Below, in pieces: positions 8,810 through 18,015 of a stretch of 46,167 nt of DNA. Each line of letters opens with the position of its first letter. Position 1 is the stretch's first letter. A program made the position numbers and the translations under genes. Source of the stretch: a virus. Location: positions 1 through 46,167 of IMG/VR virus record IMGVR_UViG_3300030333_000746. One strand, written 5' to 3'. The notes beneath the pieces are model-generated. The model had not been told where the DNA came from, ran no database searches, and was given only the letters and a program-made list of their open reading frames with translations.

Positions 8810-9592
8810 ATGACTAATTTATCAGACATTTTACCTCCATCTAATCTTGTTACAGATACAGGTACAGATACATTAACAAATAAAACATTAACATCCCCTA
8901 AGATTAATGAAAATGTAGCAGTTACTTCAACAGCTACGGAACTTAATATATTAGATGGAGTTACAGCGACTACTGCTGAACTTAATATATTAGATGGAGT
9001 AACATCAACTGCTGCTGAACTAAATATCCTTGACGGGGTTACAAGTACCGCAGCAGAACTAAATATACTTGACGGGGTTACATCAACTACAGCAGAACTT
9101 AATATACTTGATGGGGTTACAAGTACTGCAACAGAACTTAACATTCTTGATGGAGTTACAGCAACTACAGCAGAGCTAAATTATTTAGATTTAACAACAT
9201 TAGGAAGTACACAAGCTTCTAAAGTTGTATCAGCAGATGCTAATAATGTTGTAAGATTTACAGGTGGTATACATGAAGAAGCTGTAACTGTAACATCTTC
9301 CTCTAATGCAACTACTGTAAATCTAAGAGATGGTACAAATTTTTTACATACTCTTACTGAAAATACTACTTTTACATTTAGTAATCCTCCTGCTGAAGCG
9401 TGTATATGGACATTAAAAATAGTTCAAGATTCATCAGCTAGAACAATTACTTGGCCCGGAACAGTTGATTGGCCTTCTGCAACTGCACCTACATTAACTT
9501 CATCAAATGCAGGAGTTGATGTATTTGTATTTTTAACTAATGATGGTGGTACAATTTGGTACGGCTTTACTGCCGGACAAGCAATGGGATAA
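8810..9592 (+). CDS. Second ELNILDGVT-repeat fiber protein
   Basis: A 260-residue protein sharing the TLTNKTLTSPKINE linker and the 13-residue repeat with the large fiber at 5088-8462. Seven repeat units (8927-9199) are followed by a beta-rich C-terminal domain containing TWTLKIVQDSSARTITWP-like sequence, similar to fiber head domains. It starts 4 nt after the chaperone stop. It looks like a paralogue produced by duplication of a fiber module, giving either a second receptor-binding arm or a shaft partner. Confidence 0.75.
   Translation: MTNLSDILPPSNLVTDTGTDTLTNKTLTSPKINENVAVTSTATELNILDGVTATTAELNILDGVTSTAAELNILDGVTSTAAELNILDGVTSTTAELNILDGVTSTATELNILDGVTATTAELNYLDLTTLGSTQASKVVSADANNVVRFTGGIHEEAVTVTSSSNATTVNLRDGTNFLHTLTENTTFTFSNPPAEACIWTLKIVQDSSARTITWPGTVDWPSATAPTLTSSNAGVDVFVFLTNDGGTIWYGFTAGQAMG
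8927..9199 (+). repeat. Fiber repeat block 4, seven 39-nt units
   Basis: Seven tandem 13-residue units in the second fiber gene, very close in protein sequence to blocks 2 and 3 of the large fiber. Shared repeats in adjacent genes give material for recombination between them. Confidence 0.85.
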
Positions 9593-9598
9593 AATAGT

Positions 9599-11599
9599 AT
9601 GTCAGGATCAGCTAAAAAATTATTACACGCTGCTGCGGGTTCTGCTAGTGATGATTCGGTTTATGTGGAAGATGTGTTTTCTACGGATCTTAGTGTTGGT
9701 ACAGGTTCAGCCATTACTGTAAATAACGGTATCGACCTTTCTGGTGAAGGTGGTTTGGTTATTTATAGAAGGCGAGATAGTGCTGAAAACTGGAGTTATC
9801 AAGATACTATTCGTGGCGTTGATAGTGTTATATATTCTGATTCAATTAATGCTGCTGCTGACCCCGGTTCTTATGGTTTGGATTCATTTAATTCCAATGG
9901 TTTTACAACTGAAGCTAACACATTTACAAATGCAGGTAATATTGCTTCTTGGACATTCCGAAAACAAGAAGGATTTTTTGATATTGTTACTTATACAGGA
10001 ACAGGTAGTAGCAAAACTGTAAGCCACAATTTAGGTTGTGTTCCCGGCATGATACTCGTCAAGATGACTTCTACAAACGGGTACAAATGGCGTGTATGGC
10101 ATAAGTCTTTAGGTAATAGCAAAGCTCTTTGCTTAAATGATACAAGCGCAGAAAGTGATGATGGTGGTAGCGGTGGAGGTTGGTGGAATAACACAGCACC
10201 AACGTCAAGCGTTTTTAGTGTCGGTACTTATGGTCAAACTAATAACAATGGAGACACTTTTGTAGCGTATCTTTTTGCTGATGGTGATAGTTCAGACGCA
10301 CAAATCTTTGGTGATGATGGTGATGAAGCGATTATAAAAACTGGTTCATTTACGCCTACTGGGAGTGGAACTGCTAAACAAACTATTAATGTTGGATTTG
10401 AACCTCAGTTTTTATTATTAAAAAATGCAACGAGTACGCAGTCAGGTAATTGGTGGATTTTTGACAATATGCGAGGTTTTATAGGAGGAGATGGTAGTGG
10501 CTCTGCATATCTTTTGGCTGATAGTAACGGAGCTGAAAGTACGTTTGGAGCAGGATCAATAAATATTACCAATCAAGGATTTGAAATGACAAATAATGCT
10601 TTTGTCTCAAGCTCGCAAACATTTGTTTACATGGCAATCCGTCGTGGCCCTATGAAAGAACCTTCTGCGGGTACTGATGTTTTTAAAGCAATAAGTAGAA
10701 CAGGTGGCGGTGGCTCTGCAAGTATAACAGGGGTAGGTTTTTCTCCTGATCTATATCTTAGCAAAGCAACTAATCAAGGTAGTTACAATCCGCTTCTTTA
10801 TAATAGATTGAGAGGTAAAAGATACCTACTTACTAGTGCTACGGATGCTCAACCTAGTAGTGATGGTGGTTTAGATTCTTATGATATGGATGGTGTTACT
10901 GTTTCAGGAAGTTCAGCATACGGCTTAGATGGTTCTGGCGATTCAATTATCAATTATTTTTTTAAACGATACCCTAAAGTATTTGATGTGGTTGTATACG
11001 AAGGAAATGGAAGTAATTCGCCTTTTAGAACAATTAATCATAACTTAGGAGTAGCTCCTGAATTAGTAATTATAAAAAATGTAGATCAAGCCTTGCATTG
11101 GGGGGTTAATCAAAATACGGGAGACTCTGATGTTGATGGTGATGTGCTTTATTTAAATCTTAATGGAGCATACTCTGGGGCTGATGGACTAACGGCTTCA
11201 GCAACAACTGTCACCCTAAATGGCGGTTGGGGAGGAACAGCCCAAACTAATGGTAGTGGTGACACACACCTTATGTTGATGTTTGCTTCATTATCAGGAA
11301 TATCAAAAGTAGGGGCTTATACAGGAACAGGTAATGATTTAAATGTCACAGACTTGGGTGCTTCTGCAAGATTTGTATTAATTAAAAGAACTGATGCTAG
11401 TGGTGATTGGTACGTCTATGATTCTACAAGCGGAATTGTATCGGGTAATGATCCTTATTTTTTTATAAATAGTACTGCTGTTTCAGTTACAAATACAGAT
11501 TATATAGACCCTCATTCATCAGGTTTTACAATAACTTCTTCCGCTCCCGATGCTTTAAATGCAAGTAGTGGAAAATATTTATATTTAGCTTTGGCGTAG
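9599..11599 (+). CDS. Third fiber / tail surface protein with repeated domain
   Basis: A 666-residue beta-rich protein. A domain of about 100-120 residues recurs several times. Each copy has a line such as FDIVTYTGTGSSKTVSHNLG, then hydrophobic strands with LVKM or LVIIKN, then a Trp-rich stretch, then a strand ending in Y-x-x-LFA or similar. I recognise this pattern from tail proteins of marine phages (the DUF7483 type, from memory). These are likely receptor-binding or decoration domains on the fiber network. It starts 6 nt after the second fiber gene and is followed by its own chaperone-like gene, so the locus has two fiber-chaperone pairs. Confidence 0.7.
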   Translation: MSGSAKKLLHAAAGSASDDSVYVEDVFSTDLSVGTGSAITVNNGIDLSGEGGLVIYRRRDSAENWSYQDTIRGVDSVIYSDSINAAADPGSYGLDSFNSNGFTTEANTFTNAGNIASWTFRKQEGFFDIVTYTGTGSSKTVSHNLGCVPGMILVKMTSTNGYKWRVWHKSLGNSKALCLNDTSAESDDGGSGGGWWNNTAPTSSVFSVGTYGQTNNNGDTFVAYLFADGDSSDAQIFGDDGDEAIIKTGSFTPTGSGTAKQTINVGFEPQFLLLKNATSTQSGNWWIFDNMRGFIGGDGSGSAYLLADSNGAESTFGAGSINITNQGFEMTNNAFVSSSQTFVYMAIRRGPMKEPSAGTDVFKAISRTGGGGSASITGVGFSPDLYLSKATNQGSYNPLLYNRLRGKRYLLTSATDAQPSSDGGLDSYDMDGVTVSGSSAYGLDGSGDSIINYFFKRYPKVFDVVVYEGNGSNSPFRTINHNLGVAPELVIIKNVDQALHWGVNQNTGDSDVDGDVLYLNLNGAYSGADGLTASATTVTLNGGWGGTAQTNGSGDTHLMLMFASLSGISKVGAYTGTGNDLNVTDLGASARFVLIKRTDASGDWYVYDSTSGIVSGNDPYFFINSTAVSVTNTDYIDPHSSGFTITSSAPDALNASSGKYLYLALA

Positions 11600-11608
11600 G
11601 AGATAACA

Positions 11609-12118
11609 ATGGCAAACGAATACAGATTACAATCAAATGGAGAAATTAAAACTAAGGAAGAACTAATAGCTGCTAATGCTAATACTTCTTTTCCTAAAGT
11701 TTGGGATGATGCAACATATGAATTTTTAGGAGTTGATGTAGTTTTTGAAACTCCACAACCTTCAGCAAGTGGAGCCTATAAAATAGTTGTACGAAATGGT
11801 GTTGAGCAAAATGCTAAAGATCAGTGGGTACAAGCTTGGGTTGAGCAGGATATGTTTGAAAACACTACTGTTGATGGTGTAACAACAACTAAAGCAGAAC
11901 ATGAAGCAGCTTATCAGGCTAAATTAGATGCTGATGCTGCTGCGGCAGTTAGGTCTCAACGTGATGGGTTACTTGTTGAAACAGATTGGATGGGGTTGTC
12001 AGATGTTACAATGTCTTCTGATTGGGCTACTTATAGGCAAGCATTAAGGGATATAACTGCACACAGTAAGTTCCCACATAACTTAACAGAGGATGATTGG
12101 CCTGAAAAGCCTGAGTAA
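11609..12118 (+). CDS. Tail fiber assembly chaperone-like protein, second copy
   Basis: A 169-residue protein. The C-terminal 55 residues share the chaperone pattern of the gene at 8462-8806: R-D-G-L-L-V-E-T-D, then TYRQALRDITAHSKFP and final W-P-E-K-P. The N-terminal two thirds differ and contain an Ala/Asp-rich helix. The pattern suggests one chaperone per fiber, with the variable N-terminus matched to its client. GGAGA lies before the ATG, and the gene follows the third fiber gene after 9 nt. Confidence 0.72.
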   Translation: MANEYRLQSNGEIKTKEELIAANANTSFPKVWDDATYEFLGVDVVFETPQPSASGAYKIVVRNGVEQNAKDQWVQAWVEQDMFENTTVDGVTTTKAEHEAAYQAKLDADAAAAVRSQRDGLLVETDWMGLSDVTMSSDWATYRQALRDITAHSKFPHNLTEDDWPEKPE

Positions 12119-12120
12119 CT

Positions 12121-12318
12121 ATGAAAGTTTTATTTATTTTAATAGTTACTATAGGCGGTCAAAGAGTAGATCAAACTTGTGAGCAAGCTCTTTGTTTCCA
12201 AGATATAAATAGATGTTTGTACTTTGCTCAAAGGTTAAGTAATCAGCCAGAGTATCCAGACATTAAAGCTCATTGTCAGCATATTAATGTTGATGAAGAC
12301 TCAAGGTGGTACAAATAG
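12121..12318 (+). CDS. Small cysteine-rich exported or membrane protein
   Basis: A 65-residue protein with a hydrophobic N-terminus (MKVLFILIVTIGG) that could be a signal peptide or membrane anchor. Four cysteines follow (about positions 20, 25, 32 and 51), which could form two disulfides in the periplasm. I do not recognise the family. It starts 2 nt after the chaperone gene and is 1 nt from the next start. It opens a cluster of small genes leading to the holin, so a role at the envelope is plausible but unproven. Confidence 0.6.
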   Translation: MKVLFILIVTIGGQRVDQTCEQALCFQDINRCLYFAQRLSNQPEYPDIKAHCQHINVDEDSRWYK

Positions 12319-12319
12319 T

Positions 12320-12508
12320 ATGGAAAACATTGTTTATTTAAATCCTAAAAATAAAGATAAATTAATTGAAACTGCCACTAAAGAACTAGTAGATTATCTT
12401 GTTACTCAAGCAGACAGAGGTGTACCTCTTGAAGCTATTATAGGTCTTTTAGATGTTTATAAAACTAATATAACTCTTGAACTTTTATCATTTAGTGAGG
12501 ATAAGTAG
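12320..12508 (+). CDS. Small hypothetical protein
   Basis: A 62-residue, mostly helical protein (MENIVYLNPKNKDKLIETAT...). The ATG at 12320 is preferred because AAGGTGG lies about 8 nt upstream and the upstream gene ends at 12318. A longer in-frame start at 12287 would overlap that gene. No motif is recognised. Confidence 0.6.
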   Translation: MENIVYLNPKNKDKLIETATKELVDYLVTQADRGVPLEAIIGLLDVYKTNITLELLSFSEDK

Positions 12509-12509
12509 T

Positions 12510-12803
12510 ATGGCAACTAAGAAAAAAGGGTCTATGAAAGGCCACACCATTAAAGGTGGTCATAAGCGTCCAACTAAATCTGGTGCAGGTATGACCAAGA
12601 AGGGCGTGGCTAAATACCGTAGAGATAATCCCGGCTCTAAGTTGCAAACAGCAGTTACGGGCAAGGTTAAGAAAGGTAGTAAGGACGCAAAGAGGCGTAA
12701 GTCGTTCTGTGCTCGTTCTGCGGGGCAGATGAAAAAATTTCCTAAAGCTGCTAAGAACCCTAATTCTAGGCTGCGTCAAGCAAGAAAACGGTGGAAGTGT
12801 TAA
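12510..12803 (+). CDS. Small lysine-rich basic protein (DUF6321-like)
   Basis: A 97-residue, strongly basic protein with many Lys, Arg and Gly residues. It has the patterns KGHTIKGGHKRPTKSGAG and RKSFCARSAGQMKKFPKAAK, and ends RQARKRWKC. I recognise it as a small conserved phage and bacterial protein (DUF6321 from memory). The charge suggests nucleic-acid binding or packaging with DNA. The start at 12510 (MATKKKG) is chosen over an upstream in-frame ATG because the preceding gene stops at 12508. Its stop overlaps the next start. Confidence 0.65.
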   Translation: MATKKKGSMKGHTIKGGHKRPTKSGAGMTKKGVAKYRRDNPGSKLQTAVTGKVKKGSKDAKRRKSFCARSAGQMKKFPKAAKNPNSRLRQARKRWKC

Positions 12804-13045
12804 TGATGACTGAACAGGAATTAGAATTACTTATACATAAAGCAGCCCAAGAGGGAGCTAAAGCAGCTCTCAAAGAAGTAGGTTTGTCTGATGAAGAAGC
12901 CTATGATGATGTTAAAGAACTTAGAAGTTTACTAGACTCTTGGAGAGCTACTAAAACTACAGTAGGACAGACTATAGCTAGAATGGTAACAACAGCGTTA
13001 CTGACTGCACTAGCGGTTGGTATTTATATGGGATGGGGAGAATAA
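12803..13045 (+). CDS. Small membrane protein (DUF6127-like)
   Basis: About 80 residues. An acidic helical N-terminal part has the pattern A-A-Q-E-G-A-K-A-A-L-K-E-V-G-L, followed by RSLLDSWRATK, and ends in a single transmembrane helix (VTTALLTALAVGIYMGW). This resembles the DUF6127 family of small phage membrane proteins. The start is TAATGATG overlapping the upstream stop; 12803 or 12806 are both possible. The next two genes also encode membrane proteins, one of them holin-like, so this is probably part of the lysis or envelope set. Confidence 0.65.
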   Translation: MMTEQELELLIHKAAQEGAKAALKEVGLSDEEAYDDVKELRSLLDSWRATKTTVGQTIARMVTTALLTALAVGIYMGWGE

Positions 13046-13047
13046 CT

Positions 13048-13203
13048 ATGTTGACAGCACTACACGCATTACTAGAAAAGTTTCAAGGATTTTTAACACG
13101 CACTAAAGATAAACTAGACTCGCCCTCTAATTTAGATAATAGAGTATTAGTCTATGCAGGTGTTGTAGTCGTTATACTTCTTGGAATCGCAATAGCAATT
13201 TAA
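13048..13203 (+). CDS. Small single-pass membrane protein
   Basis: A 51-residue protein starting MLTALHALLEKFQGF and ending in a hydrophobic helix (VLVYAGVVVVILLGIAIAI). It lies 2 nt after the previous membrane-protein gene and 13 nt before the holin gene. It could be a second holin, an antiholin or a pinholin-like helper. Only the topology is visible: a soluble N-terminus and a C-terminal membrane segment. Confidence 0.6.
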   Translation: MLTALHALLEKFQGFLTRTKDKLDSPSNLDNRVLVYAGVVVVILLGIAIAI

Positions 13204-13216
13204 AAGGACATAAATT

Positions 13217-13624
13217 ATGATTGGACTTGTAGATAAATTAATTGGGCCTGTATCAAGCATCTTAGATAAGTTTATAGAAGATAAAGATCAGCGTTCACTG
13301 TTGGCACATGAAATAGCAACCATGAGCGAGAAACACGCTCAAGCAACTATACAAGCTCAATTAGAAATAAATAAAACTGAAGCAGCACACAACAGTTTAT
13401 TTGTAGCAGGGTGGAGACCCGCTATAGGATGGTCTTGTTGTTTAGGTATGGTCGGTAACTTTCTTATAATCCCATTTGCTAATTTTGCATTAGCATTAAC
13501 TGATACAGATATAGTTATACCATTAATTGATTTACAAACTATGATGCCTGTTCTTCTAGGTATGCTTGGTCTAGGTGGACTAAGAACCTTTGAAAAGGTT
13601 AAAGGTGTTCAAAGAGAGAAATAA
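13217..13624 (+). CDS. Holin, three-transmembrane (GTA-type) family
   Basis: A 135-residue protein with an amphipathic N-terminal half and the signature QLEINKTEAAHNSLFVAGWRP (about residues 54-74), followed by membrane segments around IGWSCCLGMVGNFLIIPFA and MMPVLLGMLGLGGLRTF. This pattern defines the Holin_3TMs family first known from gene transfer agents. The protein should permeabilise the inner membrane and release the endolysin. GGACA lies before the ATG. It sits about 12 kb before the M15 endolysin gene, so the lysis genes are split. Confidence 0.85.
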   Translation: MIGLVDKLIGPVSSILDKFIEDKDQRSLLAHEIATMSEKHAQATIQAQLEINKTEAAHNSLFVAGWRPAIGWSCCLGMVGNFLIIPFANFALALTDTDIVIPLIDLQTMMPVLLGMLGLGGLRTFEKVKGVQREK

Positions 13625-13626
13625 TT

Positions 13627-16600
13627 ATGGCTAGAAAAAGAGCATACAAGAAAAGAGTAGACTATCGTAAAGGTGGTAGAGTTTCTTATCAAATTGGTGG
13701 TATGACTGACGAAGATAGGCAAGAAGCTCTTGGAGCTATTGACCAAAATGTTAATACAAGAACTACACCGTCACCTAGTAATGTACCTACTAAATCTTTT
13801 ACTCAGGCAGATGTAGATAAAGCTGTTGCTGATCTTAATGCAGGTAGAATAACTGCTGCTGATCTTGCAAAAGAGTATGGTGTTTCTACAGATTATGTTA
13901 ATCAAAACTTAGCAGCTATTAATGCTCAAAATACTGCGGCTGCTAAAGCTGCTGCTGATGCTCAAGCTGCTGCTGATGCTCAAGCTGCTGCTAATGCTAA
14001 AGCTGCTACTGATGCTCAAGATGTTACTGGTGTTTATCCTATGCCTAAAGTAATTCCTTCCGGTGCTACTGCTGCCGATATAGCAGCTATACCTGCCGAT
14101 GGTAGATATACTCAGGCTGAAACACAACAAGTAGTTGATGCTCTTAATGCAGGAACAATAACTTCAGCTCAAGTTGCTGATCAATTTGGAGCTACTGTAG
14201 CACAAGTAGAAGCAGAACTAAAACGTCAGAATGAAGTAGCAAATACAGGAGCTACTGATGTTACTGATCCATTTGCAACAGTTGGAGGAGTAGGAGGAGT
14301 TCAAGCAGCTACTAGACCTACATTATTAAATAGAGCACAACAAGCTCAAATGGATGATATTAATTTAAGTAAAGTAGATGATCCTAAAACAGCCGTAGAT
14401 GAATCTAAACAAAAAGTTCCCGGTGCTATATTAAAAGATTATACACGGGTAGACCCAAATTTATTATTTGATGATAGAGTATCAAAAGATTTAAATATAG
14501 AATCAGGAATAACAAAAGACGCAGATATAGAAACAGTAGATGAGTTTGTAGATATAAAAGCACCTACAGGAGTAGATGATAATGATTTTAACGCTGCTAC
14601 AGGTATAGTAAATAAAGCACTTCAAGCAGGAACAATAACTCCTGCAAACTATAATGCAGCTTTAGTAAATGTTTTAAATACTCCGCAGTTTGCACAGAAT
14701 AGAAACAGACCACCTATTACAGTAGATGAATTACCAAATTTATCTGAAAGAACACAGGCAGCACAGTTTAGTGCAGATCAACTAAAAACTGGATTAGGTA
14801 GAAGAACAACAGATGTTGGTTTGTCTGATACTGCATTTGTAGAAAAAGTAGAACCAAGAGGAATGGCTACTCTTTCACCAACTAAAGAAGCTGAAAAACA
14901 AACTAGAGAAGTTTTGACAGAAACAGCAGCCGATGGAGAAGCTGCTAGAATTACAGACACTATAGACTATGAATCTTATAAACGCAGAGAAGTTACAGGT
15001 ACAGCAGCTAAAGATGCAGCAGTTCAGTTTACAGCAGAGACAGCTAATATACCTGCTAACTTAGCAAGGACTATAGTAGAAGACCCTGCTACAGTAGAAG
15101 CACAAATAGATAATGAAGCTCCTGAAGTAGTAGCAGCAGTAGCAGCGTTACCTCAAGAAGCTTTAGTATCTTCACAAATGGAAACACTTTTAGCAGGTAT
15201 GGAGTCTGGTAATATACCTAAATGGGCTAGACCTGCTTATGATGCTGTTAATCAAAGAATGACTCAAAGAGGTTTAGATGCTTCTACAGTAGGTAGAGAT
15301 GCTTTATTTAATGCTATTATACAAAGCTCTATACCTATAGCTCAAAGCAATGCACAAGCATTACAAGCTAGGGCAGCACAAAATCTTTCTAATGAACAGC
15401 AAGCTAATTTACAACAAGCTCAATTAGATGCTACTAGGCGAATGAACAACTTAGCAAATCGTCAGACAGCAGAGTCGCAGTCAGCGCAATTTGCACAGAA
15501 CTTAAATGTTCTCCAAAGTCAGTTTAATCAAGAAAGAGATACTTTATCTGCTAATCAACAACAGCAAATTAGATTACAAAATCTTCAGAACCAACAAAGA
15601 ACTGCTGAACTTAATGCACAGAATGAAGCTGCATCTAGATCACAGAATTTAGGTAATGAACAGCAAATTGAATTAGCTGAGTTACAGATAAAGAATCAAA
15701 CTGAACAAGCAAATTTTACTGCTGAAAACCAAGAGCGTCTTGCTGAGATGCAAGTAGCAGCAGACTTCTTATCTAGAAATGCAGGATTTGCGCAACAAAT
15801 GGAGCTTGCTAATCTTAGTAGTGAACAGCAAACAAGACTAGCTAATTTAACTGCAAAGAATCAAGCAGAAGCACAAGAACTGACAGCAGCGCAACAAACT
15901 GAACTAGCTAATTTAAATGCGAGAATGCAAACTAATTTAGCTCAAGCTCAAATTGCTGAAAGAATGGGTGTAGCATTATTAAATGCAGATCAACAACGTG
16001 CAGTTCAAAATGCTGCTACAGTAGCTCGAATGGATTTAACTAAATTCAATGATGCACAACAAGTTGAATTAGCTAATAGTCGTTTTATGCAAACTGCTAC
16101 TCTTACAGACTTTAATGCAAGACAACAAGGTATTATGCAAGATGCTACAGCGTTAGCTAGTTTAGATATGGCTACCGCAGATCAGCAAACTAAATTAGCT
16201 ATTGCTCAAGCACAAAACTTTTTAAGTAGAGATATGGCTAATTTAAATAATGAGCAGCAAGCATTAATACTTGATACACAAGTAGAGCAACAAAGACTAT
16301 TATCTGATCAAGCAGCTATTAATGCCTCTAAACAATTTAATGCTACATCAGATAATCAAGTTAATCAGTTTAACGAAAGTTTAGCTGCACAAATTGAACA
16401 GTTTAATGCAACACAATCAAATGCAATGGAGCAGTTTAATATTGCTGAAGAAAATAGAGTAGCAGCTATAAATGCAGGTAACGCTATAGATGCTGCAAAG
16501 TTTAATAATCAAATAGATATGCAAGTAAAAACATTTAATGAGCAAGCTGATTTACAACGAGAACAATGGAATGCTGCTAATGCTCAAGCTGTAGAACAAT

Positions 16601-16887
16601 CTAATATTGAATGGAGAAGAAAAGCAAATACTATAGATACAGCTTCTATAAACGCTGCTAATCAAGAAAATGCAGCTAAAGCTTTTCAAATATCAGCAGC
16701 AGATCAATCTTTTATTTGGCAAGAACTTAGAGATGAAGCAACATATTTAAGAACAGCTTATGAAAATGACCAACAAAGAAAAACAACTTTGTATGCCACT
16801 TCACTTGCTAATGAAGGACAAGAAAGGTCTAGTAAGTATTCAGCACTTATAAATTTAGTAGATGGTATTTTTAATAAGACTACATAG
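13627..16887 (+). CDS. Large Ala/Gln/Asn-rich internal virion protein
   Basis: A 1086-residue protein. The N-terminus is basic (KKRVDYRKGGRVSYQIGG, residues 8-25). Two repeats in the first 210 residues share the pattern T-Q-A-x-V-D-x-A-V-A-x-L-N-A-G-x-I-T-x-A. A conserved central segment lies around LLAGMESGNIPKWARPAYDA (residues about 523-542). The last 500 residues are a long helical region of degenerate LANLNAQQQTEL-type repeats with few hydrophobic clusters, likely a coiled coil. Size and position after the tail genes suggest an injected or core protein like T7 gp14-16, but I do not recognise a catalytic domain. Confidence 0.6.
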   Translation: MARKRAYKKRVDYRKGGRVSYQIGGMTDEDRQEALGAIDQNVNTRTTPSPSNVPTKSFTQADVDKAVADLNAGRITAADLAKEYGVSTDYVNQNLAAINAQNTAAAKAAADAQAAADAQAAANAKAATDAQDVTGVYPMPKVIPSGATAADIAAIPADGRYTQAETQQVVDALNAGTITSAQVADQFGATVAQVEAELKRQNEVANTGATDVTDPFATVGGVGGVQAATRPTLLNRAQQAQMDDINLSKVDDPKTAVDESKQKVPGAILKDYTRVDPNLLFDDRVSKDLNIESGITKDADIETVDEFVDIKAPTGVDDNDFNAATGIVNKALQAGTITPANYNAALVNVLNTPQFAQNRNRPPITVDELPNLSERTQAAQFSADQLKTGLGRRTTDVGLSDTAFVEKVEPRGMATLSPTKEAEKQTREVLTETAADGEAARITDTIDYESYKRREVTGTAAKDAAVQFTAETANIPANLARTIVEDPATVEAQIDNEAPEVVAAVAALPQEALVSSQMETLLAGMESGNIPKWARPAYDAVNQRMTQRGLDASTVGRDALFNAIIQSSIPIAQSNAQALQARAAQNLSNEQQANLQQAQLDATRRMNNLANRQTAESQSAQFAQNLNVLQSQFNQERDTLSANQQQQIRLQNLQNQQRTAELNAQNEAASRSQNLGNEQQIELAELQIKNQTEQANFTAENQERLAEMQVAADFLSRNAGFAQQMELANLSSEQQTRLANLTAKNQAEAQELTAAQQTELANLNARMQTNLAQAQIAERMGVALLNADQQRAVQNAATVARMDLTKFNDAQQVELANSRFMQTATLTDFNARQQGIMQDATALASLDMATADQQTKLAIAQAQNFLSRDMANLNNEQQALILDTQVEQQRLLSDQAAINASKQFNATSDNQVNQFNESLAAQIEQFNATQSNAMEQFNIAEENRVAAINAGNAIDAAKFNNQIDMQVKTFNEQADLQREQWNAANAQAVEQSNIEWRRKANTIDTASINAANQENAAKAFQISAADQSFIWQELRDEATYLRTAYENDQQRKTTLYATSLANEGQERSSKYSALINLVDGIFNKTT

Positions 16888-16902
16888 TAATAAGGAGTTA
16901 TC

Positions 16903-18015
16903 ATGGGATTCTTTAAAAAAATATTTAAAGGAATTAAAAAATTTGTTAAGAAAGTTGGCAGAGGAATAAAAAAGGTTGTCGGCAAAGTTGGCAAGTTTAT
17001 GGGTAAAATAGGAATAGTTGGTCAAATTGCTATGTCTTTTATGCTACCGGGAATTGGTACAATGCTAGGGAATACTCTAGGAAGTTTAGGAAGCTTTGGA
17101 GCAGGACTAGCTAATAGTACTAATATGTTAGCTAAAACTGCCGGAACAATTATAAAGGGTGCTGCCGATGCTGCTAGTTGGGCGGGTAGAACTTTTAAAA
17201 CTGTATCCTCTGCTGTTTCTAATCATGTAGGAGAGTTTGCTAAAACTGCTGCAAGTAAATTAGGTTTTAATGTAGAGAACGCAGCAACTAATTTCTTTGG
17301 TGCAGATGGAGCTTTTGCTAAAGCAAATAAACTAACAGGAGAAACATTTAGAAGTGGTTTTGGTAGTTTAGATGCTATTACTAAATCTACTAATAATATA
17401 GTAAATACTATGTCTAGACAAAATACAATCAAAGCTGAAGATTTAGGATTAAGACCTAAAACTGCTCCGGCTGTTGGAGAAGGTACAAGTATTGCAGGAG
17501 AAATATTTGCTAAACCACCTTCTTCTTTACTTACTGATCAACAAAAATTAGCAAGTAATTTTCTTGATCCAGAATTAGGAACAGCACAAATAAAAGATTT
17601 AGTTACTTCTGGTGACTATGCAGCATCTTTTAAACCTACATTTGGAACTGAGATTACTAGTCAAGGTTTAGCTAATTTACCAGTAGAACAACAAAGTTTA
17701 TTAGGAAAAATAGGAGATACATTTGTTGGTGCTAAAGATGCTGTAGTATCTAGAGTTCAAGATAAAGTAGGAGAGTTTTCAGCCGATCCTTTAGGCACAG
17801 CTTGGAGTGCTGTTAAAAGTACCATCCAACCACAAGATGAAGAAGGTTACTATCCGGGTGAAGTTGCTGCTGTTCTTCCACAAGTTTCTCCTAATGAGCT
17901 AGTAGCTTCTCCTTTATTAAGTATGCCACAATACGGTAATGTAGCTTATTTAATGGATAATTATATTTATCAACCTCAAAGTACATGGGTTAATAAAATA
18001 AGAGGATTAACATAA
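16903..18015 (+). CDS. Putative internal virion protein with membrane-active N-terminus
   Basis: A 370-residue protein. Its first 45 residues alternate Lys with Phe, Ile and Val (MGFFKKIFKGIKKFVKK...), like a cationic amphipathic helix. A hydrophobic segment follows (GQIAMSFMLPGIGTMLG), then Ala/Gly-rich helices. This arrangement would suit a protein that enters the host envelope during DNA injection, as T7 gp14 does. AAGGAG lies before the ATG. The stop overlaps the next start (TAATG). The role is inferred from composition and place, since I know no named family. Confidence 0.55.
   Translation: MGFFKKIFKGIKKFVKKVGRGIKKVVGKVGKFMGKIGIVGQIAMSFMLPGIGTMLGNTLGSLGSFGAGLANSTNMLAKTAGTIIKGAADAASWAGRTFKTVSSAVSNHVGEFAKTAASKLGFNVENAATNFFGADGAFAKANKLTGETFRSGFGSLDAITKSTNNIVNTMSRQNTIKAEDLGLRPKTAPAVGEGTSIAGEIFAKPPSSLLTDQQKLASNFLDPELGTAQIKDLVTSGDYAASFKPTFGTEITSQGLANLPVEQQSLLGKIGDTFVGAKDAVVSRVQDKVGEFSADPLGTAWSAVKSTIQPQDEEGYYPGEVAAVLPQVSPNELVASPLLSMPQYGNVAYLMDNYIYQPQSTWVNKIRGLT

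Noticed and set aside
5624-9144. Long open frames on the minus strand across the fiber genes
   Set aside because: They are mirror frames created by the regular 39-nt repeats and the glycine-rich region; they have repetitive Val/Ser/Pro composition and no ribosome binding sites.
13627-16887. Possible integrated repeat element or transposon in the Gln-rich gene
   Set aside because: The repeats are degenerate coding repeats in one continuous frame; no terminal inverted repeats or transposase are present.
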